A DNA stretch of 64,000 bases from Dactylonectria macrodidyma. Lineage: Eukaryota; Ascomycota; Sordariomycetes; Hypocreales; Nectriaceae. The position numbers and the translations under genes are program-made. The notes beneath the pieces are model-generated. The model did not search any database. It was not told where the DNA came from and saw only the letters and a list, made by a program, of their open reading frames with translations. Positions 11,901 to 23,251 of the stretch are shown here, in pieces. The stretch spans positions 3,100,001 to 3,164,000 of the forward strand of contig JAGMUV010000005.1 in NCBI GenBank assembly GCA_020744425.1, in the 5' to 3' direction. How positions within the stretch are numbered: position 1 is the stretch's first letter; each line of letters begins with the position of its first letter.

Positions 11901-14900
11901 ACCTTAGGCCTCAAGGCACAAAGAGAGATTCATTTCTCTCAGAATCTCAAGTTGAGCCACAAGTTCCCGTTTCCTTGCACGGACATCCATCGCTCACCGA
12001 ACAAATACCATGTACTCCCATGTGCGAACAGACTCGGATGCTTCCCGTGCCATTAAGTAAAGGTCAACCCTCCTCACACGCCGTTTCTCGAACCTCCGCC
12101 AGTGCCGATCCTCGCCCTCATCAGTATCAGTCAAGAACAAGGTCCATCCGGATAGATCCCAGGATAGCATCACGGTCGTGGGCGGCACAGCCTCGAAACC
12201 CCAAAAAATCCATCGCTCACCCGGCCTGTCAGACCGGTGACATCCATGTCCATCACCGTCTCCCGCCCATGGGTGTTGGATGTTTACGTCGCATCCGCTC
12301 CCAGGTCATGCGATGACCTCCAGGGGTGCCTCGCAGCGCCGCCAGATCAGATCAGCCTGCGCCTGCATCAAACAACCATCGTCGGGGGGTTCGGTTGCCG
12401 CCCGCGTTGCCTTTTCACTCTGTTCAGTCTCGACCCCGGTAACCCCCGGCTTCCCATGGCCAAAACGGACAAGGCTGTTGGTTGCTGGCGTGAGTCTCAC
12501 TCTCCCATCTTTCTCTCAACTTGCGTCGCAACCCGTGCGACCCGTCTTGCCCGTCCAAGTCCACCGCATGTCTCGCATCACCCGCTCGCCGTTTCCGGGG
12601 CACATCCATGCCTCCTCCATCCTTGGTCAGTGACGCAGCCACGCCAAGCTAGTACTCCAACATCCGGGCCATACCGGCAGCCCGTACTATGAAGTTTGTA
12701 CTGTACTCCGTACAGAGTTACAAAAATGCCATGATACTTGAGCCTAGTCAGGTACCATGGTTTGCGAGCGTGATTTCCAGCGCCAGCAACCCTTGATCGC
12801 CTAGTAACGGAGGCCGGATTGACGGAAGAACACTAATTACGACCACAAGTGACAACGAGGTATTGCCCTGGTGATCGCGCCCTCAAACCATCACAATCGT
12901 CATCACCAACAAACACCGAATTATCATTACCATTTCGTATCGAGACCTCGGGCTGCATCATGATGCAGCCCAAACTGACTATCTATCACCCACAAACCCG
13001 ATATCTTGTCCTACCTCTTATCAGTGGGCAGCGCGCGTCGCCAGCAGCCTCAACTTGGCATCTGAAACGCAATTGGCCTGTTCCGGCAGATCTGGTGGCA
13101 AAGGACTTCACACAAGACGCCAAGAGCGCCCCCCACATCCTCGCAGTTACATGGGAATCCCAATGCCGAGACGGGCTGGCTTGATGTGTAGGCTTCTCGA
13201 CGGCTCCATGCATTGCCGGACGGATCTGTCACCCAAGTGCAACCACAAGTCAAGCCATCCTCATCCCATCACCACATGGCCGCCCTCTCGTAAGACGACC
13301 AGTTACCACACACGGGCCGCTCTGTAGTACCAAGTCAGAGGCTAGCTCATCTCCCACCTACCTTTCTACATCTTACGTAGTACGTATGCTTGAAGCTCCG
13401 GACTACTGGTAGAATACTAGGATCGACGACTACTGATTTGGGCGTCAGGGGCTAATGATCCCCCGTCGAGCAGAGCAACGCCTATCCTTTTGGTATCTAC
13501 CATGAACTGTAATTGACTGGTGCTAAGACGAGGGAGGCTGCTGATGTGCCACTAGCCTGCCTATTGGCCCTGGTATCTGGGGTTCATCGTGCAGTGACGT
13601 GCAATGCGAGCCACCGGGGTGGCATGATCGACGTTACCGATGTCGAACGCCTGACAGCAACTTGTTTCGTGGGGCCAGGAAAGCAATGCATCGAGTCTGT
13701 CACAAGTCCCGGACTAACATCCCTGGCCTTAATGCAAGTTCCAAGCCAACGGCGGGCCCAATTTTGAAAGCAATGTCGCAACAAAACCAAGAAGGGGCAG
13801 AATGGCGGCAGCCTGGAACGTCGCATGCCATCGTCTTGTCTTTTGCATTATGCTCGGCTCGGCTTGTGCGACTGAGGTGCAACCCGATCGCGTAGTCGTT
13901 CGTCACTTATAGACGCTCTCTTATTGGGTGGCATGAAATAGTTGACCACTTAAGTGTTTCAAAGCCTATTCACGGCATTCATCCGGCTCTGGCCACGGCG
14001 GCAGTGCAAGGAGTGAAAGAAGAGCTTCACTGGTATGAGATCGCCCACAGATGAGTGAGCCCAAGTAGGTAGCAGCAAGGTTAAGGTTGCTGATCACACC
14101 AAGAGAGTTGCGGTTAACCTTCCGCCATACCTCTACTGAGTGGCTGCCGCCGGCAGGTGTGTGACGCTATCAAAATTGGCGATGGTCTCGCCGAAGACAG
14201 ATAAGCTTATAATGTGCCGTCGTTTCCATGCCCAGAGGTCTGACAAGTCCAGACCAGAACACGAGCAATGGAACTGGGCCTTAAGGTTGCTTTATATCAA
14301 ACCTTATCGAACTTGTTCACTTCTCAGCCATACGCAACCAAATAGGGATTCACCACCCTCGTTTAAACGAACTCTCTGGACTTGTCGAGTTAGTTGTTCA
14401 GCATCCCGAGGAAACAAGACATTTTTGACGCTGGAGACTTGCCATGCCAGACCGAATCTACTCCACGTTGCCAGTCTCAGGGATTTCTCTCAATCTTGAT
14501 CCCTACGATTCCCCGAGTCACTTGCGCTGTGCACTTGACAGTATGTCCTGCCTCTGTCAGAGGCAGCTTTCACTAGACGCCACCGGTGATGAAACGAGAA
14601 GCGTGTTGGCTTCGGTTTCCTGTGTTGTATTCACGACCAAACCTACTACCAGCGTCCATTATTCGCTGGCAGGTGCGCAAACAGATACTTTCCAGCTCAT
14701 CCATCTCTCATCGGTCAAGCGAAACTCATTAACGTCTCCATTGTGAATTTTTAGAGTGAAAAATTCATCTGGTGTCCCGCCGCTCAACGGGATCGCACTA
14801 ACACAGGGTGGTGAAGGCGGAGGACGGTGGCACCACAGCGGAAACGGATCAGCACAAGATCTTGTCTCGTCAATCAATGCCTAAGAATACCTGTCTCCGT

Positions 14901-15930
14901 TTGTTATTGGGTTGGATTTTACTGTGCCAACGTCATCTCTCGTCACAGATATTCGATCATCACCTAGTCGCGACGTCTGTTCAAATTTTGCTAGCAAAAC
15001 GTCAAGCTGTCCAGAGCCCCGTCGAAGTCAACGAGAGGAGAGGAGAAATACAAGCGATCAGCAGATATAGTAATGGCGTTGGTCAAAGTCGACACCCAGT
15101 GGTGTCGTACCCACCCAGCAAACACATTCGTGCTAAGGACTCTGCTGGAAGATGGGTTTCTTGTCAGTTACCAAGACCTGTTTCTTTGAAGGACCTCCTG
15201 GCTGGCTATCCCTATACGTCTTCGGGTGCCCTACAACGCTCTACCCCCTACTTTAGATACAAATCCCAGTCGATATACGAGACAGACCTGCCGAAGGGAA
15301 CATACGCGGTTGAAAGTGAACGAAAGCCACCGGCTACTAGTTGACAAGGCCACCTTCTACAATGGCATCGGTGAGAACTTGAGCTGTGTCTTAGTCTACC
15401 TAATCGAAGCATAACATCTGGCCAAAGACTCAATCATTTTTCTAGATTGCATCTTGGCTTGGGAAGGAGAGCGTAGACGCACGGAACAGCCAATCTTGTT
15501 CAAATGTGAGGCTTGAATCACTGAGGTTTACCAAGTCAAGAGCGGAAGTCAAGAACCTTGATATAATTTGACTCCAAATGCCCGGTGAACTACCAATCTC
15601 ATGATGATCTGTACTATGACTCCGCATCCCATTATTTTACCTCTCTCTACTAATGCATGTCTCTTCTCACCCCCTTTGCCTCCGCCCCCACTCTCAAAAC
15701 TCCACCCTCTAAGCCGAACTGAATGGTCTCGACTCGAACCTCCGTCACTTTCAGCACCCGATCAGAAACTTGTGAAGCCCGTCTTTTCGTTTCACGGTGA
15801 TGCAGTTCTCAATATTCTCCCGACCTCGGCCCGTTTCGCGAAACTGACCCCGTTCATCGATGTACCAGTCAGGCGGCTCGTCTTCGAACAAAATTCCATG
15901 GGTCCCTAATGACGAAACAAGTGCCGCTGC
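8961..15930. other. long gene-poor interval
   Basis: About 7 kb without a gene I can support. Many frames reach 60-180 codons on both strands, but none shows a domain, a consistent splice pattern or coding-like composition over its length. It is not AT-rich, so it does not look like a RIP-degraded repeat, and I see no transposon ends. Short tandem GT-rich tracts occur near 11530-11630. Confidence 0.55.
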
Positions 15931-16431
15931 CTAATCGGACGAGTTCCTCGTAGACGTTACATTATCTTCCGCGTAAGCCCATGATTTAATAGGAGGCTTT
16001 TCAGATGGGGTGCTCATGACAGCATATCCTGGGGGTGGGATCTCAGGCAAAGGGCAGGATTCCAAGATTCTGAGTAGACGGTTTTCGAAATCGCTTTTAT
16101 ATATGTAACCGATCGCGTCCTTCGAGTCGAACCGCAGTTCATCCTTGGGATCTTGGCATGACTTTGTTTCGAGGGTGAAATGCCGAGAATAAGGAAGTTG
16201 GTGAACAGAGTAGAGCCATCCATGGACAGGTTTGTCTCCGGTTTGGATGAAGAGGGCGGTTTCAACGTCGTCGCCGGGCGTGTGAGCGGGCGTTTTAGCC
16301 CATGGTTTTCTGAAGTCGATGAGACTGACAGCATAGCAATGTCTAAGCCACGGCGGTACTGGCTCTCGTAGGGGTTTCGGCCTCACTTCCATTTTTGGGT
16401 GTTCGGGTGCTAGTAGTCTAGACGGCGACAT
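15931..16431 (-). CDS. hypothetical protein, 166 aa
   Basis: A single-exon frame with a well-placed ATG (gtcgccATGtcg) and a TAG stop. The product is soluble, with no signal peptide or membrane segment. It is proline- and charge-balanced like a folded protein, with runs such as ALFIQTGDKPVHGW and FDSKDAIGYIYKSDFENRLL. These loosely recall a family of small fungal proteins of unknown function (DUF6914-like), but I cannot confirm this from memory. Coding composition is better than in surrounding frames, which is the main reason for the call. It sits alone between the gene-poor interval and the peroxiredoxin gene. No function is proposed. Confidence 0.6.
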   Translation of the reverse strand: MSPSRLLAPEHPKMEVRPKPLREPVPPWLRHCYAVSLIDFRKPWAKTPAHTPGDDVETALFIQTGDKPVHGWLYSVHQLPYSRHFTLETKSCQDPKDELRFDSKDAIGYIYKSDFENRLLRILESCPLPEIPPPGYAVMSTPSEKPPIKSWAYAEDNVTSTRNSSD

Positions 16432-17333
16432 GGCGACTGCGGATGCTTGCGAGGTATGGTTGTAGTCAGGGCGCCTGCCTTAAATGGGTGTGAACGAAGT
16501 GTCGTGGTGGCCCGAATTGGCCTGAGTTGGTCTTGGGTATGACTGAGGGCAACTTAGGTAGGAGTGGGTTAGGTACTTGCCGTATAGAAGGGGATTAGGT
16601 GAATAAAATAAATAGATAGTCTAGAATAGTGTGAATTATCTCCAATTCACTGAAATACGCCCCAGAGAGGACTTGCGTTTGGCCTGAAAGAAACCAGTCA
16701 CTGTGGGTAGGCAGTGACGGTCATCGGAGTCTAGGGTAGCGGGCTCTGAAGGAAGTGAAGCAACTTTGGGGCAATAGGTACCTATGTCGGTAGAATGGCA
16801 TTGAATAGGAAATGGGAGCAAACATTACATGGGGATGCTGTTCGTTTTATTCGCGCTTAATGACCGAATCTAATGCACGTTGCTTACTACTCAATCGAGC
16901 GAGTTATGCGTCCTATTCGCCAGATTCTGGAGTTACCAAGGAAAACGATGGATATAGGGTTGTTTAAAGCGCGCTATTTCTCGACTTCGAGTGGACTCCA
17001 AACCGATGAATGGTGAGTGCCATGATCCTTTCTACATGTGCTAGATAGAAATGCCAACGTATCAGGTAGGCAAAGACTTCAATACCTTGAATTACAGGGT
17101 CGACGGGATGAAGCCGAAGGAAACGAGACATGTGGAACCTGGATCGGATCGCGACATGATTTGGCCATAGCCTGGTGGATCAACTTGACCCGTGATGTCA
17201 TTAGCCGACTTGAGCCAAACCCCAACCTCAAGCTTGTCTCAAAAGCTCCACGTCGTTGTCGTAGCTCCTAAGCACCATTGCAAACAATTCGCCCTTCCAA
17301 AACACCACAATCTCCTCTTCCCCAGTAGCAAAC
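16432..17333. other. divergent intergenic region
   Basis: Should hold the promoters of the 166-aa protein (-) and of the peroxiredoxin gene (+). No other gene was seen. Confidence 0.6.
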
Positions 17334-18083
17334 ATGGCATTCCGTGCTTCGTTCCGCCGCGTCGCCCTCGCCCGCCCTGCCGCGTCACGCAGCTTCCACT
17401 CGACCCCTCGAGCTATGGTCCGGGTTGGCCAGGACATCCCCAACATCGAGGCGCTCGTCGAGGACTCGCCCGGCAACAAGGTCAACCTCGCCGAAGAGTT
17501 CAAGTCCGGCAATGGATACATCGTTGGCGTGCCCGCTGCCTTCTCCGGCACTTGCTCTAGCCAGCATGTCCCTTCGTACATGAACCACCCTGGTCTCAAG
17601 AAGGCCGGCCAGGTGTTTGTCGTCTCGGTCAACGATCCTTTCGTGTGAGTGTGCTACGTCCTGCCAATTGGAATCCGACGGCGAGATGCTGACAGATAAT
17701 TGCAGCATGAAGGCCTGGAGTGAGCAGCTGGACCCAGCTAAGCAAACTGGAGTGAGTCGACCCGCACTTCGGAAGGGTGGTCCTCTCCCTATCTCGACTC
17801 TCAGTGACTGATTGATATCCCTAGATCCGATTCCTCGGCGACCCCACCGGCGAGTTTACCAAGGCCCTGGACCTTGGATTTGATGGTTCGGCCGTCTTCG
17901 GCGGCATGCGAGGCAAGCGATACGCCCTCAAGGTGGTGGACGGCAAGGTCAAGGAGGCCCATGTTGAGCCTGACAACACTGGCTATGCTGGTAAGTGTGG
18001 CAATGGCTGTAGGATCGATGGTAGTTTTGCTTCATCGCTAACCGCCCTAATTAGTGTCTTCCGCGGAGAAGGTTCTGGGTTAG
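17334..18083 (+). CDS. peroxiredoxin, Prx5/Ahp1 type, mitochondrial, one-cysteine
   Basis: Thiol peroxidase that reduces H2O2 and organic hydroperoxides. Four exons (17334-17644, 17706-17751, 17825-17990, 18055-18083) give 183 residues. Residues 1-27 are Arg/Ser/Ala-rich with no acidic residue and end at FHSTPRAM, a typical matrix presequence. The Prx5 fold follows. The active-site loop is VPAAFSGTCSSQHVP, fitting Pxxx(T/S)xxC with peroxidatic Cys74. NDPFVMKAW and the C-terminal RYALKVVDGKV stretch match the family. Cys74 is the only cysteine in the protein, so it must act as a 1-Cys enzyme resolved by glutathione/glutaredoxin or another thiol. Met28 could give a cytosolic form by a second start. 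Introns are 61, 73 and 64 nt. Confidence 0.93.
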
Positions 18084-19272
18084 GATCAAGACTAGGAGGA
18101 CCGCGGATAGAGAATCACATCAAGTGTACAGAAACAAAATGTTGAGTCGGAATCTCTCGATGATTGAGTTTGGCGTTCAACACCGCAGGTGTGACACAAG
18201 TGAGGTCCCGCAACTTCATGCTCGAAGCACGCGACGACATGCAATGCAGCAAGACCTATAACGTGGGACTGGGCGTGCTTGTCTCATGCTCAGTAGAAAG
18301 GTGGAATATCGATGACAGATGTGGTAGGCAAGAAGGACCGTATCTAAGCAAGGGAGGTTTCGGGCCGCTGGGTTGGTCCCGGCTGTCATCTTGATCCTTG
18401 TTCGGCCAATTATGCATCTAGGCTGCAACCTCATTTCTAGGCTACTAGAATCTTGGGCAAGTCTAAGATTAAAGCGTGAATAATCCGGGGCCGAGAGGAA
18501 GAGCCGACCATGGCCATCACCCGGCAACTCAAGGTCTGGGCTGAGCTTCGAAGTTACCCCGTGCCTGCTGAGTCACCTTTGGTGTGGGGATGAGGCAGGC
18601 CATGCTGATGATGCTTTGAATGTTCGGATACAGCGACGTTAGAGCATCCTCTTCGAAGGCGCGAATCATGTCTTCTGGGTTGCCGCCTCTTCTAAATTCT
18701 ACAGTATCAAATTGGAGGCATGTTCGGGGAGGATATGACTGTAACTAGCTGTCCTCACAAGGGAAGTCACGGCGGTTGGTCATGCGGCAAAGCCGGTGAG
18801 TGGAGGCGATGGCGTGTTCTGGGGAGGACGCACTGTGGGGTAAATGGTCTCGCACTGTCAACGTCATAGCATGACAAACCTCGGTTAGTAGAACCTGAAA
18901 GCGGGAGGGAGAAGAACGGCAGGGCGGTTGGAAGCCAGACTCATTTTTTTTTTCTTTTTTGTAATTCGATGATCTGGCCTCGGCCTTTTTTTCGGGTCTG
19001 GGAGTCAAGCGAATAGATTCACTTTGTTTGTCAGCTCGCTGTTTGATGAGACGATGAGAGGCCCTAGGCACTTCTGCTTACCTATCTATCATACCGTCTC
19101 CATGCCATCATCAGGCGAATATGTCTTGCATGCAATGCCATGGCCCGTGGGTGGAATGCGGAAGTCTGGAGCTATGAGTGTCGGAGAAAGCCCGGACTGC
19201 ACAGTGCGAAAGTTCTTACTTTTGTTCTCAGTGCCATGAGTGAGTGCCCATGACACGGGGTCCACGTCAGTA

Positions 19273-19314
19273 GTGCCAGTGCCAGCGCCAGCGCCAGCGC
19301 CAGCGCCAGCGTCA
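19273..19314 (+). repeat. hexanucleotide tandem repeat (GYGCCA)n
   Basis: Seven consecutive 6-bp units: GTGCCA twice, GCGCCA four times, then GCGTCA. Degenerate AGCGCCAAG copies follow to about 19350. A microsatellite-like tract; no coding role is evident. Confidence 0.85.
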
Positions 19315-20100
19315 AGTCCCAGCGCCAAGTTCCAGCGCCAAGTGCCACCGCCCCCAGCGCCCTGCCTGCGCACAGAGCCAGTGCCTGCGCCAACAGCCCA
19401 CTTGGGTCCTCCGACATTAGGCCTTGTCCCTCTCCCTGGAGAGAAGCCTGGGCAGGCGGAAAAAAAAAAGGCTTCTACTTGCCCTGAGACGATCGATCCC
19501 AGACATCGGGCATCGGGCATCGGAGTGAATGCACAACTCGCCACTTGATTCGGTAGCCCCGTTCACAAGTCGCGATCAGCCTGAACGACTCGCAACAACA
19601 GGGGACGGAAACTGCCAGCCCGCATTCGTCTCCTGCGTTGCTTACTGGCCTTGGTACCAGCCAACATTGAGTGACAAAGCCAACAACCAAGCCAACACAC
19701 CAACCTGGAACCCCAGGGCACACTCTCTGCCTATTAGTAGGCACAGCTAACAAAACCGGCCCTTTTTGCCTGCGCTCTTATGCTATCACGCTCTTCTTGC
19801 CTCTTTGCAACATCCATTGCCTGCTCGCTGTGTCATACTGTCATACCCACACCTTCCCTCCTTCCCCCCCACACCGCGCCCACTCCCGAGCGCCTGCTTC
19901 CGCACTGCACCCAACCCATACCATACCGCACCGATCCTCCCTCACCTCACTCACAATCCCACGCCGCTCACGCCTTCGCTCACGCCTTCGGTCACTCGCC
20001 TCACACGCCTGCTCCAAAACCTCTTACACTGTCTTGGACACCAGCATCCTTGTGGCCCTGTCTCTTTCCTGCTGGCCTGTGTGATCCCATCCCCACCGCC

Positions 20101-20188
20101 CATCCACTCATCCACCCATCCACCCATCCACCCATCCATCTATCCATCTATCCATCTATCCATCCATACCATCCATACCATCCATCCT
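20101..20188 (+). repeat. CATC/CACC tetranucleotide low-complexity tract
   Basis: An interrupted run of CATC, CACC and TATC units on the plus strand within the probable RBR leader. It is a simple-sequence repeat and explains the Ile/His/Pro-rich frames read through it. Confidence 0.8.
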
Positions 20189-20672
20189 TGTCAAACCCCA
20201 TCTCCCCTGGTCACGCTATACCCTCACCTTGCTTCCGCCGCTGCCTCCCGCCTCGTGACAGCCGACTTGGCCCCGAACTGCGGCTCGACTTGCCTCTGCC
20301 TATCTCTATCTCGACTTGTCACGACCAATCTCGACCAATCTCGACCAAACTATCCAAAACAGCCACACCTCCTCGCCGACTCGAACATCCAAACCGTCCC
20401 CCCCGAACTAATAATCCTTAGTCACACCGTGCTTGGAGCCGCCGCCACCTTCTCCTCCCCTCCCCCCTTCGTCTTCTTCTATCGACGACTTCCACCCCAT
20501 CTTCATTCCCGCCGCCACGATTCCTCCCATCACGAGGAAACGGAAGGCTGCTGAGGCGACGATAATCTCTGCCAACAGAGACGAAGTTCCTAACAAGAGA
20601 ATCATCGCCTCAGCTGCCGACTCGGACATCCAGGCCCTCCCACCCACACCACTCACCTCCGCCAGTAACCCG

Positions 20673-22374
20673 ATGGATTCTGAGGAAGAATACATGTCGG
20701 CTCTCTCTAGCGACGATGAGCTGATGCAAGACGACAGCGCCGACGAAATGTCTGCCGCCGATGGTACGCTTCCCCTCCCTTGTTCGGCTGACTTCCACCA
20801 TGCTGACCAGATCGACCACATAGATTTCGACGAAGATGACTTTGATGAGCCTGATCCCGACTTTGGTTTGGCTAAGGACCTCGACAGAAAGCGAAAGGCC
20901 GCCCACATCGCCACATTCAAAGTCTTCGAACCGAGCGATGTACAACGTCAGCAAGATGAAATGATCAACGAGGTGAACATGATTCTAGACATGCGTAAGG
21001 AGGACGCCGCCATCCTCCTACGTCATTTTCGATGGAACAAAGAGCGCTTGCTCGAGGACTACATGGACCGGCCTGAAAGGGTCCTGGAGGCTGCCGGCCT
21101 CAGCAGCAACTCGTCCACTCTCCCCAAGCTCGAGACGCTTCCTGGATTCATGTGTGATATATGCTGCGAGGATGACGAAGGCCTACAGTCGTTCGCCATG
21201 AAGTGTGGCCACCGGTACTGTGTAGACTGCTACCGCCATTACCTGACACAGAAGATCCGCGATGAAGGCGAGGCTGCGAGGATCCAGTGCCCCTCTGATG
21301 GCTGTGGGCGCATTCTCGACTCTCGTTCGTTGGATCTGTTAGTGACTCACGATCTGACGGACCGATACCACGAGCTGCTCAACCGAACATACGTTGAGGA
21401 CAAGGATGTCTTCAAGTGGTGTCCTGCTCCAGACTGCCCCAACGCTATTGAATGCGTTGTGAAGAAGAAGGACCTCGAGAGAATTGTCCCAACTGTGGAA
21501 TGTCGATGTGGCAACAGATTCTGCTTTGGATGTCCAAACCCAGATCACCAGCCAGCCCCGTGCCATCTTGTCAAGAAATGGCTGAAGAAGTGTGCTGACG
21601 ACTCGGAGACGGCGAATTGGATATCGGCCAATACCAAGGAATGCCCAAAGTGCAACTCTACTATAGAGAAGAATGGAGGTTGCAACCACATGACTTGCCG
21701 CAAGTGCAAGTATGAATTCTGCTGGATGTGCATGGGCTTGTGGTCCGAACACGGCACAAGCTGGTATAACTGCAACCGGTTCGAGGAGAAGAGCGGTGCA
21801 GAGGCTCGAGATGCCCAGACAAAGTCTAGAACTTCCCTGGAACGCTACCTCCACTACTACAATCGATACGCCAACCATGAACAGTCAGCAAAGCTGGACA
21901 AGGACATCGCCCATAAGACGGAGAAGAAGATGGTCCAGCTCCAGACCGCTTCTCGCATGTCTTGGATCGAAGTCCAGTACCTTAACTCAGCTTCCCAAGC
22001 CCTGCAGACCTGCCGACAAACCCTCAAGTGGACATATGCTTTCGCTTTCTACCTCGCCAAGAACAACCTGACTGAAATCTTCGAAGACAACCAAAAGGAT
22101 CTTGAGATGGCAGTCGAGAACCTGTCGGAAATGTTCGAAAAGCCTATCCATGAACTCTCCGATGCTAAGCTCAAGGTGGACATTATGGACAAGACTTCAT
22201 ATTGTAACAAGCGACGCGTCATTCTTCTCGAAGACACAGCAGAGAATCTGGCTAAAGGTCCCCCCCCTTCGCTCAAGCTAAACGTGCAAAACTAACTGGT
22301 CTCCTATAGGCGAATGGGCTTTCAACTCGGACTTGTCGAGCACCACGACTCCCGCATCCGCTAGCCGTCGCTAG
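20673..22374 (+). CDS. RBR-type E3 ubiquitin ligase, Ariadne family
   Basis: Transfers ubiquitin from an E2 to substrate through a RING2 cysteine thioester. Two exons (20673-22257, 22310-22374) give 549 residues, the usual Ariadne length. An acidic N-terminus (DSEEEY, SSDDEL) and a UBA-like helical segment (about 100-145) come first. RING1 begins at C161 (CDICC; C178, H180, C183, C186). The IBR domain follows at about 230-300. RING2 starts at C324 (CPKC) with IEKNGGCNHMTC, giving catalytic Cys337, and then the helical Ariadne domain to the C-terminus. The start is the first in-frame ATG; an upstream coding-like frame raises the chance of an extra 5' exon. The last intron has an unusual GTCCCC donor. 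Without splicing, translation would end at 22295. Confidence 0.92.
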
Positions 22375-23251
22375 ACCTTGAACGCAGGCAGCCCAAGGCC
22401 TACTATGGGCTAATTTGGGAATCCACGATGGCTTACATGATGCCATCGGCCTTACTCAAGCATGCCTACGGGGGTTTTGATCCAGAGTCTGGACAGTGCT
22501 AGCGTGGGTTTTTCCCTCGGTATATATTAGACCACGGCATCATTGTTTGGAATTCCTGGCTATTCTCACCGGATGCCACTTTTTCACAGCCTGCATGGTT
22601 TTAGAATCATTCCACCCCACCTCTTCGTCCTTTTATTAACTTGTTTCAAACGACTTTGGGAAGTGCTCCTCAGAGAGTCCAGCAAACAAATGGGGGTTTG
22701 GCGTTGACCCAATCTGGAGGCGTTGGGGGCGAACAAGAGGATCGGTTGGTTGGCAGCGCCTTGTTCATAGATTTGTAAAGACATGTTTACGCCCAAATGA
22801 CTGGTGGCACGCATTATGAATTGATGTTGTCGGTTTTTCTGTAATGTTGGCGCACTTCGAGATTGGGCTATGTGAGAGTTGCACAATGGGTTCGTATTAC
22901 AGGCCACGTGAGGACGCAGAGGCATGAACATGTAGGGATGATGAGATGAAGTGGTATATAACTGTTCTTTGCTGCTCAGCAAATGATTCCATGACGCCGG
23001 TCCAATATTCTGTTCCCGTTCCTACCGCAAAACTGACTCCCGTCCATCTACCAAATACTAACAACACAATGCAACATGGGTATGTACAGAATAGCAACAT
23101 CTCACCTTCGCGGAGCAAGGAGCCACAAGAACCGGAAAACAAATATGTAAACGCCCACCAAAGTGTCAGGTCATTATAGGGAGCCATACTCCTGTAGTTA
23201 AAACCCTTCAGTCAACTTCGAAGGGAAGACAAGATGAGTGTATTGGAGTGC
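22375..23251. other. convergent intergenic region
   Basis: Contains the 3' UTRs of the RBR (+) and exonuclease 1 (-) genes. No gene was supported. Confidence 0.6.

Larger units (their letters stand above)
18084..20672. other. intergenic region with pyrimidine-rich RBR-gene leader
   Basis: The left half has no supported gene. From about 19750 the plus strand becomes very C/T-rich up to the RBR gene, typical of a fungal promoter and leader. The two repeat tracts inside it are listed separately. A frame open from 20433 continues into the RBR coding sequence without an ATG. Confidence 0.55.

Noticed and set aside
14808..15344. 178-codon plus-strand frame
   Set aside because: No recognisable family, and several equally open frames overlap it.
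8961..15930. RIP-degraded transposon relics
   Set aside because: Base composition is balanced, with no TA-rich blocks, terminal repeats or reverse-transcriptase/transposase fragments.
19766..20554. 262-codon frame rich in Pro/His/Ile before the RBR gene
   Set aside because: Produced by C/T-rich leader DNA and the CATC repeat. It has no domain and starts at a non-ATG codon.
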